Below are positions 58,101 to 64,000 of a stretch of 64,000 nt of DNA, piece after piece. The position numbers and the translations under genes were made by a program. The DNA is taken from assembly GCA_016806645.1 (NCBI GenBank), contig JACSYO010002062.1, forward strand, positions 2,299,501 to 2,363,500, read 5' to 3'. The first letter of the stretch is position 1. Each line of letters starts with the position of its first letter. This DNA comes from Ophiodon elongatus. Its lineage: Eukaryota > Chordata > Actinopteri > Perciformes > Hexagrammidae. The notes beneath the pieces are model-generated. The model saw only the letters and a program-made list of their open reading frames with translations, did no database searches and was not told the DNA's origin.

Positions 58101-61100
58101 AGGCTATGGTTTTTACACAACACTTAAAGTCGGGCCGTAACAGAGATGATTGTGCTTTTTCCACCATATGAATTGGGTATGATCTGATTTTAGTTTTAAT
58201 TTATAATGTCCTTCGTGACAAATGAATTCCTGTCAAACAGAACAGTTAGAAAGAGACACTCCACATATCCTCTTCAGCAGCTTCACAAAAATTAGGACCA
58301 AATGTATTGTTCATCATCTTCGCTATCTAGTTGTTTTGTGTTTAGGTCCAAAACTGTTAAGTTTGACTGCCACCAAGTCGACCAGCATACAGCATCAAGA
58401 GGTCTAGCGCTGCCTTAAAACAAAATACTTTTTGATAGACCAAAACCTTTAAATAAAAAGTTAGTTGGAAATTATTTGATATTGGCCAAATGGTTTATGT
58501 GAAATCCCAAGAGGATACCAGCATTTCCAATTCAGAGAGCATAAACTTGATTATGTATTCCTGAGCACACATATCCCACCTCCTGATATATCAAACTGAC
58601 CCTTTGAGGCTGCAGCGATAATCAAATTTGTGACGTTTTCTGGCATTCCTTTTCAAGGCAGTAAATTGAACATACAGCTAGTCACAGCTGGCGGGCCACA
58701 AACATTAATCTCTACCTGAATTTATTATCCTCTATATTGTTATCCTCATATTATGCATCACAGATACCAGTTATTAAGATACAGTAGACGTTAATACACA
58801 CAATATTATTATTACACGTATATAAAGAGTCTCACGGACACGCAGGTCGAGTCTTTATATCAACAAAGTCACCTGTGACCTCAGATGACCCCAGCCAGGT
58901 ATAAATTCCGGCATCATCCTGAGATCAGTCCTTTGGAATCTTCTCGCAAGTTCACACGAGAGTGACCGAGTGACCAAGAACTCTGGCGGTCATCCAGGAT
59001 TCATAGAACCGTAGTTCCTTTCGTAACTTCTGTTCCATTTCATCCTTCCTGACCCCCAGAGGCAGTGCTTAACACTGGATGACTTATATCAATAGAGTCG
59101 CGAGGAATCCCAAGTACTTACCTTGTACGGCTCAAGCAGAGCAACTTGGCCGGAGAACCACACCCAGTGGGTGAGGGGTGGCAACGTTCACGCTGTAGTA
59201 TCTGGTGAATGTGCTCGGTGATGCCCATGAGGCTGCAGCACATATATCCTCCACGGGCACGCCTCTCAGGATTGCCCATGGCATGGAGACACTCCTGGTA
59301 GAATGGACCTTCATTCCGGATGGCAGAGTACGGCCGTTCACCTTGTATACACAGGTAATGGCCTTCACTATCCAGTGGGACAGGCGCTGTTTTGAAAGGG
59401 CACAGCCCTTCTTAGGTCCACCATAACAGACAAAAAGCTGCTCCGACCGCCAGATGCCTGTGGTGGCCTCCACATAAGCTGCGAGGGCCCGCACCGGGCA
59501 CAGCAGCCTTGACCTCTCCTCACCTAATGGGGGGTGGGGAGGTCAAACTGTGCAAGCTGGATAGGCTGGTTGAGATACGAGTGTGCCAGCACCTTTGGGA
59601 GAAAAGCTGCATTAAGGCACAGTGTGACACCCGAGCCATCCGAGTTCCACCTCAGACACGATTCACTCACCGACAGGGCATGTAGCTCGCCTACTCGCTT
59701 TGCCAAAGTGATGGCAAGGAGAAAAACTGTTTTTGCCGACAGCCATCTCAGCTCTGCCTCTGCCAAGGGTTCGAAGGGAGGTGAGCATAGGGTGTCCAGT
59801 ACCACGGGTAAAGTCCCATGCAGGAGCCTTTGGGGGATGCAGCCGCTGAGCCCCTTTTACGGGCTCACGCCCTGTGGTTGCAGGGGGCAAGGGGCAGCAG
59901 CGCACCTTGTGAACACTGGTGGGGAGAGGGAGAGTCCGAATGGAAGCACCCTAAACTGAAAATAAGGCGAAACGAAGGAACTGTCTGTGGTGAGGCACAA
60001 TGGGAATATGGAAATAGGCATCCTTCAGCATGTGAAACGGTAAGACCTTAAGGAACTTGTTGAGTCCCCTCAGATACAGGACTGGGCGCAGTCCGCTGCC
60101 TTTCTTCCGTACGAGGAAGTAGGTTGAGTAGAACCCCCCGGGCTGTGACAGGGGGTCCACCACCTTGATTGCGCCCTTGGACAGGAGCACAGTTAACTTC
60201 TGGCTCAAGGCTTTTGCCGGGTCGGTGATGCTGGTCATCTTGACCCGGCTGAAGGCTGGGGGCCGGCGTCGGAATTGAAGCTTGTACCCCTGGATTAGAA
60301 TGAAAACCACCCACGGGTCTGAAGCGTGAGCGTGAGAAATAACCGACGGATATCTCAGTTCCTGGCCCCCTTGTCTCTAAAGGCTTTATGGGGTGGGGGG
60401 GACACTCGGCCAGTCTGGCAGCCTTTATTAGGTGAGGCATGATGCCGCAGTTCATGCACGGGTTCTACGAGAGGACCTCCCTCAGATGCTCAAGGCCAAG
60501 ACAAGAGGGGCAAAGGTCATGGCCGTCTTCAGGCTGGAGAGGAGCCATACAGCTCCTACAGCCGGCAGAGTTAAACATAGCCACGACTCTGGAGGGACCC
60601 TGCCCCACTAATTGATGCGGGCTACTACGTCAGTCTGAGCGGGGTGCTCTGCTGACTGCTAGAGAACAGGCAGACAGTAGAGCAGTCTAGCCACACCGGG
60701 CGGGTGGTTATGTTTTAATCTCAGACAAATTCAGCTTTTAGCGAATGCTACAATGGTAGTTAGCCTGCGTAAGCGAGAAGACGAAAAAAGGACTGATCTC
60801 AGGATGATGCCGGAACTTATATCCGGCTGGGGTCATCCGAGGTCACAGGTGACTTTGTTGATATAAAGACTTGACCTGCATGTGCGCGAGACGGAAGGTA
60901 TTGTTAGGTTGTAATAAAATAATATGACTTACACTTGTAAATAAGGAATGTCTATGTATAAATTACGATACTTAAAAAGGATAATTAATAAGGAATAGTG
61001 AGCCTTATGGGAAGGACTATGCGTGACATAGAAGAAAGCCACATTGAGTTTCTTACTTAGACTTAGTTCAGGTATGCATGGAATGAGATAGAGAGAGGGG

Positions 61101-62539
61101 GATGGATACTGAAGTCTCCTAGAGGAACACAAAGGGCAATAAAACAACTCCATTCGAGGGGGGTTGTTCTGCTGAACTCTACGTGAGGGTGGCGAGATGA
61201 CTTCAAGTGCCATAAAGCCTAGAGGAGGCGATGCACCGACGTGACCAATCCGAATGCTGATTCTAGCCATGTGAAACTTTAGCCGAACTATATGTTGTAA
61301 AACTGAGCCAATGAGAGGCGACGATGCACATTTTCATTGGACTATATAATCAAATGTACTGGTCAGTTCGAGGCTCTCTTAGGTCAATGTGCACAGACAG
61401 TTAACTCTCGCAGGCTGCTTTTTTAAAAAGGCATCTGTTGAAAGTCTGTGGAATGCCATTGGCCTGCGATCCCTCAGCTGAGAATTATGCACTATATTGC
61501 CAACTTTTATTAAATTGATTTTTATTATAACCAACTGAATCCAGAAATTCTTTTCCAAGTCCGCCCAAAGATTTTGAATACTATATCAATATCCAGTGTT
61601 AAGCACTGCCTCTGGCAGTCAGGAAGGATGAAATGGAACTGTGGGAAACAACTTAGTTGACGTACACCACTACTAAGATCGGCCTTGTGGTAACTGAAAG
61701 ATTATGTTGTAGTTGGGAGTCTGCTGGGATAATAACCAAGTCCACCATCACATATTATAACTGTTAAACTTAGAAATAAACAAAAGAGATTGTTACAGCG
61801 AGTGCGTGGACACCATCAGCTTTTCTGGACAGGACCAGATGTTCTCGCACTAACCTGACGTGTTCTGGTCTCAGCTTATCCAGCACCATCTCGATCAGAT
61901 CTGGCCTGAAGTCCTCCAAAAGGTACTCTGCTGCTAGGATCTCTTCAAGAGGGTAGTACTGAAACACAAGAGACAGCAAACAGCTGTTAGCATTGTACCT
62001 CTTGAGGGGGGCATGGGGGAGAAATAACTTAAAATGCAATTCCTTCCTCCATTTTTTCTTTCAGTCCAAATAATTCTAAATCTTCAACTGCCACCGGAGT
62101 GGACTGACAGTAAAACAGATTTGTTGTTAAAGTGCTTATCTTGATGGTGAGTAGATCTCAAAGCAATAGTTAAACGACAAACCTGGCGCGAAGACCCACC
62201 AAATTCCTGTAACTGGTGCAGCAGTGACGATTAAGTACTTAAGTCAATGAGCCATGCTGCGACAGGTATTGTGTTAGATATGAAAGCCAAGCCTAACAGA
62301 CTGTGCCTCTGCTAAATCTCAATTATCTCAACGCGGAGTCAACAGCAGCACCAGGCCGCCCGGTGACAACAGCAGGTAGAGAGACGCAATGCAGCTCATT
62401 GCGTCTCTCTGGAAACAAGCTTTGCAGATGGAGAGGGGACCTACATGCACTAGACCAGCCACTTTGGAGGTGTGGTCAGAGGGCTTCTCCTTGTCCTTGA
62501 ACATGACGGCCACTTTGTTTAAATCCTACAGACAGACAG

Positions 62540-62581
<42 letters not shown>

Positions 62582-64000
62582 GTAGAATGTAACAAGTGAA
62601 ATCACAACACGTACAACAGTTGCATACAATTGACAGGAATTTAGATCCAGATTCTAGAAATAAGATGTGTCATGCAAATCCTCTAGGGAACAGACTTTTG
62701 CAGTGTAGCACAGAAAATTAATAATATCCAGCTTCATTTGAGATTGGCTGCGTTTAGCAGATAAGCTATTTCCACCATCAGTCTCTGCTGTCAAAAGTCT
62801 GTGCTGCTCTATTAGTTTCCCCACCAAACAGAAATAAGTAGGTCAACTTCATCTTGCCCCTCTGTCTGAAATGTTATCTCTGAATAGACAACATTAATTA
62901 CCTTGCACTCCTCAAAGACCCACTCCTGAGGTCCCTCAGTACGCAGTTTCTGGATGTACTGGAACATGTGGAAGATGATGTCCTCAACGTGCACTACAGT
63001 GACGCATAACATATACTGTAAATGTATATACATTGTATAGAACATGCCTAAATGAACAGCAGCTGTATTAAATTCACTAACAAACAAATAAGACCACAAC
63101 AGGGAATTATCATAACCACATGCAAAGCACATCAGCAAACGATGAATGAACTATGGTGCAAGTACAGGCGACTGTGCTACTTACAGAGGCCCTCCTCAGT
63201 CAAGTCCACATTGATGATAAAGAACATGAATCCCCTGGCTCCTTCTTTTTGCCCTCCAACAAGTGTGTTCACCCAGCCTTAAAAATAATAAGAAGCATTA
63301 GTACAAATAAGATTTAAGATAAGTTTAATAGTACAACTTGAATACTAAAGATTTCTACACCTGTTGAATAATAAAATCAGAAAATTATACATATTCAGAT
63401 TATTGTACTTATTTAGTATTTATATAGGGTCATACTATGTTAAAATATTTAAATTCAACAAGGTTGAAAACGATGATGCAATCCATACACAACAGTTTGA
63501 GCTAGTTTTCAACATGTGTATAGCACCTTAAGTCACAATCCCTACATTCTCCAAACATATTTGCCATTACAGTGTGGAAGATAGGCAAACCTATTGTGCA
63601 TTTTATGACTTAAGCATGAACAGTTCAGCATATCATTTCATACTCTACGGTTTTCGCATTGCATTTTACATCTTTGCCTAAATTTACTTTTTGTTCTAAT
63701 AAGGATTGAAGAACCCATTTGGCCAGTTCCTGACCCTCCCAAATGTATGAGTTTATTTCCAGCTGTAAAAGTAGCAATAGCTTGTTAACAACTTCTGCTG
63801 TGTGTTCTATGGCCCTCATTTGAGGTAGTAATCAGTTTGTTTGCATTTTTCACCTGAAACCCTCAGCTCCTCTAAAGAGGATGTTAAATGACATTTTACT
63901 AATTTCATAAGTTTGTATTTACTATTCTACCCAGATCAGTTATGTGCAATCTATCTGAAATAAGAGCGTAAAAAAAAACAACTTAAATGTAACAGTCTGA
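37089..64000 (-). CDS. ide: IDE copy B: insulin-degrading enzyme, exons 8-25, 5' part outside window
   Basis: IDE is a zinc metallopeptidase of the M16 family that cleaves insulin, amyloid-beta, glucagon and similar peptides inside a closed chamber made of four related domains. It is mostly cytosolic. Eighteen consecutive exons plus alternative exon 15b are present, totalling 2,000 coding nt for the 15a form. Every splice site is canonical except one GC donor, and all codon phases join. The visible part covers most of domain 2 through domain 4. The protein ends NFMAAKL; AKL is a peroxisomal-type C-terminal tripeptide also found in human IDE. The HxxEH zinc motif (exon 3), promoter and start codon lie beyond 64,000. 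Introns 11, 17 and 22 are swollen by mobile elements. Confidence 0.94.
38600..38667 (-). CDS. ide: IDE copy B exon 24
   Basis: 68 nt, acceptor accag, donor CAG|GTAATG. It encodes [20 protein letters not shown] then PQ. Separated from exon 23 by an intron of only 79 nt. Confidence 0.94.
38747..38819 (-). CDS. ide: IDE copy B exon 23
   Basis: 73 nt, acceptor ctgcag, donor TCCT|GTGAGT. It encodes [20 protein letters not shown] then EMDS, with Cys completed by exon 24. No counterpart exists for copy A in the window. Confidence 0.94.
38868..40669. other. IDE copy B intron 22, 3' part
   Basis: Non-coding sequence with no exon or repeat that I recognise. It separates exon 23 from the LINE insertion. 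Confidence 0.5.
40670..42600 (-). mobile_element. Jockey/CR1-type LINE, internally deleted, in IDE intron 22
   Basis: The minus strand carries the end of an AP endonuclease ([16 protein letters not shown] near 42,500), then a 370-codon frame (42,481-41,369) with the fingers of a reverse transcriptase ([37 protein letters not shown]). The frame breaks near 41,450. The part encoding the catalytic YADD box is missing and sequence resumes in another frame (41,432-40,977, [20 protein letters not shown]). The C-terminus has [15 protein letters not shown] and ends with TAA at 40,670. It is 5' truncated and inactive. Confidence 0.85.
42821..43715. mobile_element. piggyBac-like MITE flanked by TTAA
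   Basis: An 895-bp element starts CCCTCTGGGGTC and ends GACCCCAGAGAG, an 11-12-bp imperfect terminal inverted repeat. TTAA flanks it on both sides (42,817-42,820 and 43,716-43,719), the target-site duplication of piggyBac-type transposases. No transposase is encoded; the 150-codon minus-strand frame inside has no recognisable domain. Its right TTAA is where homology with copy A begins. Confidence 0.85.
44148..44209 (-). CDS. ide: IDE copy B exon 22
   Basis: 62 nt, acceptor ctgcag, donor AGA|GTAAGT. It encodes [20 protein letters not shown]. The next exon is 5.3 kb downstream. Confidence 0.94.
44501..44773 (-). CDS. ide: IDE copy B exon 21
   Basis: 273 nt, acceptor ctccag, donor CGAG|GTGAGG. 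It encodes [20 protein letters not shown] through [10 protein letters not shown], the longest exon and highly conserved. Copy A keeps only its last 122 nt. Confidence 0.94.
45258..45425 (-). CDS. ide: IDE copy B exon 20
   Basis: 168 nt, acceptor ctcag, donor CTGG|GTGAGC. It encodes [20 protein letters not shown] through TLRTKEQL, in the fourth domain. Confidence 0.94.
46420..46531 (-). CDS. ide: IDE copy B exon 19
   Basis: 112 nt, acceptor ctctag, donor GACG|GTAGGT. It encodes [20 protein letters not shown] through REVQVPD. Confidence 0.94.
47320..47670 (+). mobile_element. 3' end of the same LINE in copy B intron 18
   Basis: Orthologous to 5,500-5,870 of copy A but cut short after the CTTAAGGATATTA stretch. 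The terminal GCTATATTA tail is missing, so copy B has lost the 3' end. Confidence 0.6.
47910..48001 (-). CDS. ide: IDE copy B exon 18
   Basis: 92 nt, acceptor ttccag, donor GAG|GTTTGT. It encodes [20 protein letters not shown] through LLHGNIPRE. The GNIPRE end differs from GNITKK in copy A and GNITKQ in human. A G-rich tract (C-rich on the coding strand) lies about 60 nt upstream of the acceptor. Confidence 0.92.
48064..48085. repeat. G-rich tract with quadruplex potential
   Basis: Runs of about 8-9, 4 and 8 G separated by single T, on the plus strand in intron 17 of copy B. Copy A has an A-rich stretch here. Confidence 0.7.
48210..49507 (-). mobile_element. Tc1/mariner transposon, transposase pseudogene and left end
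   Basis: A Tc1-type transposase is readable in pieces on the minus strand. An N-terminal helix-turn-helix part lies at 49,272-48,970 ([18 protein letters not shown]). The catalytic part lies at 48,983-48,615 ([27 protein letters not shown]), followed by DNNPKHTAK and [15 protein letters not shown] near 48,500. A frameshift and several stops inactivate it. The left inverted repeat (CTACACACAATACCCCATAA) lacks its outer ~70 bp. It replaces about 670 bp found in copy A. Confidence 0.88.
49508..52790 (-). mobile_element. RTE-like LINE nested in the Tc1 element
   Basis: Minus strand, in order: GC-rich 5' region with a ~50-bp repeat (GTGCTATGTGGGCCGGGC); AP endonuclease ([46 protein letters not shown]); reverse transcriptase ([45 protein letters not shown]); C-terminus ([31 protein letters not shown]) and a GGATGACAATGGATGG tail. 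Several frameshifts break it. The active-site box reads FADE instead of FADD (GAT GAA near 50,240). T-rich flanks TTTTCTTTTTT and TTTCCTTTTTT may be its target-site duplication. Confidence 0.88.
52795..52914 (-). mobile_element. Right terminal inverted repeat of the split Tc1 element
   Basis: CATGTTATCATTATGGGGTA TTGTGTGTAGA and on to GCGCTGCACTGTA is the reverse complement of the left-end sequence at 48,218-48,260. The LINE has separated it from the rest of the transposon. Copy A-like intron sequence resumes directly after it. Confidence 0.82.
53059..53179 (-). CDS. ide: IDE copy B exon 17
   Basis: 121 nt, acceptor ccgcag, donor GATG|GTGAGG. It encodes [40 protein letters not shown]. It agrees with human at the two positions where copy A differs. 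Confidence 0.94.
53378..53488 (-). CDS. ide: IDE copy B exon 16
   Basis: 111 nt, phase 0, acceptor gccgcag, donor GCG|GTAAGC. It encodes [20 protein letters not shown] through FDIIKEA. LLEK replaces the LLKK of copy A and human. Confidence 0.94.
53706..53744. repeat. (ACAT)n microsatellite
   Basis: About ten ACAT units in intron 15 region of copy B; copy A has only GTATATAT here, so the array expanded after duplication. Confidence 0.88.
55139..55283 (-). CDS. ide: IDE copy B exon 15b (alternative)
   Basis: 145 nt, acceptor attag, donor CTC|GTAAGT. It encodes [20 protein letters not shown] through GMNAIL, a clear paralogue of 15a in the same phase and of identical length. Using both exons would add 145 nt and break the frame, so they must be mutually exclusive. 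Intact here, damaged in copy A. Confidence 0.92.
56002..56146 (-). CDS. ide: IDE copy B exon 15a (canonical)
   Basis: 145 nt, acceptor ccacag, donor TAT|GTAAGT. It encodes [20 protein letters not shown] through QNTVYGMY, the form closest to canonical human exon 15. In human, exon 15a/15b choice is known and the 15b enzyme degrades insulin less well. Confidence 0.94.
56576..56658 (-). CDS. ide: IDE copy B exon 14
   Basis: 83 nt, acceptor ttctag, donor TTCAG|GTGCGT. It encodes [15 protein letters not shown] through ACLNFEFF. Its last two bases AG complete Ser with the first base of 15a (C) or 15b (T). Confidence 0.94.
57105..57227 (-). CDS. ide: IDE copy B exon 13, GC donor
   Basis: 123 nt, phase 0, acceptor tttcag. 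It encodes [20 protein letters not shown] through PTLIK. The donor is CAAG|GCAAGT, a strong GC-type donor with otherwise full consensus, shared with copy A. Confidence 0.94.
57618..57720 (-). CDS. ide: IDE copy B exon 12
   Basis: 103 nt, acceptor ccccccag, donor GAG|GTGAAT. It encodes [20 protein letters not shown] through [14 protein letters not shown] agrees with human, unlike copy A. Confidence 0.94.
59132..59805 (-). pseudogene. DIRS tyrosine recombinase, frameshifted
   Basis: Two frames: 59,805-59,524 ([25 protein letters not shown], holding the first catalytic Arg) and 59,494-59,132 ([25 protein letters not shown]). The HxxR, the W in the H/W position and the nucleophile Tyr are all visible. 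A one-base frame change in a C-rich run near 59,530 separates the halves. Confidence 0.8.
59951..60310 (-). pseudogene. DIRS reverse transcriptase N-terminal fragment
   Basis: 120 codons with [54 protein letters not shown] and [20 protein letters not shown]. This is the DIRS RT fingers and first palm motif (DAYFHI). The YxDD box is not found; sequence breaks off before it. Confidence 0.8.
60892..61587 (+). mobile_element. LTR-like insert, family unknown
   Basis: It begins near TGTTAGGTTGTAATAAAA (60,902) with a TATATAA box at 61,344 and a T-rich end before TCCAAGTCCGCCC. It is absent from copy A. The architecture resembles a solo LTR, but no clear target-site duplication is visible. No convincing coding frame. 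Confidence 0.4.
61588..61639. repeat. Inverted partner of the DIRS inner left end
   Basis: CCAGTGTTAAGCACTGCCTC and flanks are the reverse complement of 59,032-59,083. This inverted pair brackets the DIRS recombinase and the LTR-like insert, outside the ~105-bp repeats on the right side only. Confidence 0.8.
61855..61958 (-). CDS. ide: IDE copy B exon 11
   Basis: 104 nt, acceptor tttcag intact, donor GTCAG|GTTAGT. It encodes [20 protein letters not shown] through RPEHV. This is the reference that shows the lost acceptor in copy A. Confidence 0.94.
62378..62410. repeat. Perfect 14-bp hairpin in IDE intron 10 (copy B)
   Basis: Identical in sequence, loop and distance to the exon 10 donor to the hairpin in copy A at 14,886-14,918. 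Confidence 0.9.
62445..62525 (-). CDS. ide: IDE copy B exon 10
   Basis: 81 nt, phase 0, acceptor ctgtag, donor CAT|GTAGGT. It encodes [20 protein letters not shown] through GLVH. Followed 35 nt later by the perfect hairpin at 62,378-62,410. Confidence 0.94.
62545..62578. repeat. (GA)n microsatellite (copy B)
   Basis: GA repeat upstream of the exon 10 acceptor on the minus strand, equivalent to 15,053-15,086 of copy A. Confidence 0.88.
62902..62993 (-). CDS. ide: IDE copy B exon 9
   Basis: 92 nt, acceptor ctgtag, donor CAAG|GTAATT. It encodes [17 protein letters not shown] through WVFEECK. Confidence 0.94.
63185..63277 (-). CDS. ide: IDE copy B exon 8
   Basis: 93 nt, acceptor ttaag, donor CTCT|GTAAGT. 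It encodes [19 protein letters not shown] and on to LTEEG, keeping the family GARGF motif that copy A has lost. It is the first copy B exon in the window; exon 7 should lie just beyond 64,000. Confidence 0.94.

Larger units (their letters stand above)
58830..60891 (-). mobile_element. DIRS-type tyrosine-recombinase retroelement, deleted
   Basis: Terminal inverted repeats of about 105 bp (58,830-58,934 and 60,787-60,891) are nearly perfect. The minus strand encodes a reverse-transcriptase start and then a tyrosine recombinase. This combination, with inverted rather than direct ends, defines DIRS elements. RNase H and most of the reverse transcriptase are missing. The insertion replaces about 150 bp of copy A sequence (13,931-14,081) in intron 11. 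Confidence 0.85.

Noticed and set aside
1..64000. tRNA, rRNA, snRNA genes or CRISPR arrays
   Set aside because: No cloverleaf with A and B boxes, rRNA-like conserved stretch or spaced identical repeats found by reading; the genome is eukaryotic.

Overview
This is nuclear DNA of a vertebrate, very probably a teleost fish. It has short exons with GT/GC..AG introns, AT-rich non-coding DNA, many microsatellites and a fish-like set of mobile elements (Tc1/mariner, piggyBac-like, DIRS-type tyrosine-recombinase retroelement, several LINEs and an endogenous retrovirus). No species can be named from sequence alone. There are no bacterial genes, CRISPR arrays, or rRNA or tRNA genes that I can see.

The only host gene I recognise is insulin-degrading enzyme (IDE, insulysin, an M16 zinc metallopeptidase), and it occurs twice in direct tandem on the minus strand. 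Copy B (37,089 to beyond the right edge) holds exons 8-25 by the human 25-exon numbering. Every splice site and codon phase is intact, and it ends in the C-terminal tripeptide AKL. Copy A (573-21,134) lies downstream of B and holds exons 3-22 only. It is a decaying partial duplicate. It has a nonsense codon in exon 5, a lost acceptor at exon 11, a 27-bp deletion in alternative exon 15b and a 185-bp deletion that removes the start of exon 21. I find no exons 1-2 or 23-25 for it in the window.

Layout: 1-110, unmatched flank; 111-21,134, IDE copy A (an old duplicate of the stretch starting at 43,717); 21,534-26,761, a decayed endogenous retrovirus (two similar LTRs, a third older LTR, gag fragment, env C-terminus, no pol seen); 26,785-30,820, inverted- and tandem-repeat-rich DNA; 31,564-31,797, a small terminal-inverted-repeat element; 33,959-34,595, a LINE scrap; about 35-37 kb, IDE copy B 3' UTR and flank; 37,089-38,819, IDE exons 25-23; 40,670-42,600, a LINE in intron 22; 42,821-43,715, a piggyBac-like MITE whose TTAA is exactly where A/B homology begins; 43,717-64,000, the rest of copy B. 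Intron 17 of B carries a Tc1 element with a LINE nested in it, and intron 11 carries a DIRS-type element plus an LTR-like insert.

Copy B is the likely functional gene; the mobile elements sit in its introns or in the spacer. The strongest observations are the tandem duplication and its decay path, the coincidence of its edge with a piggyBac-like target site, and the mutually exclusive 15a/15b exon pair, kept whole in B and damaged in A.
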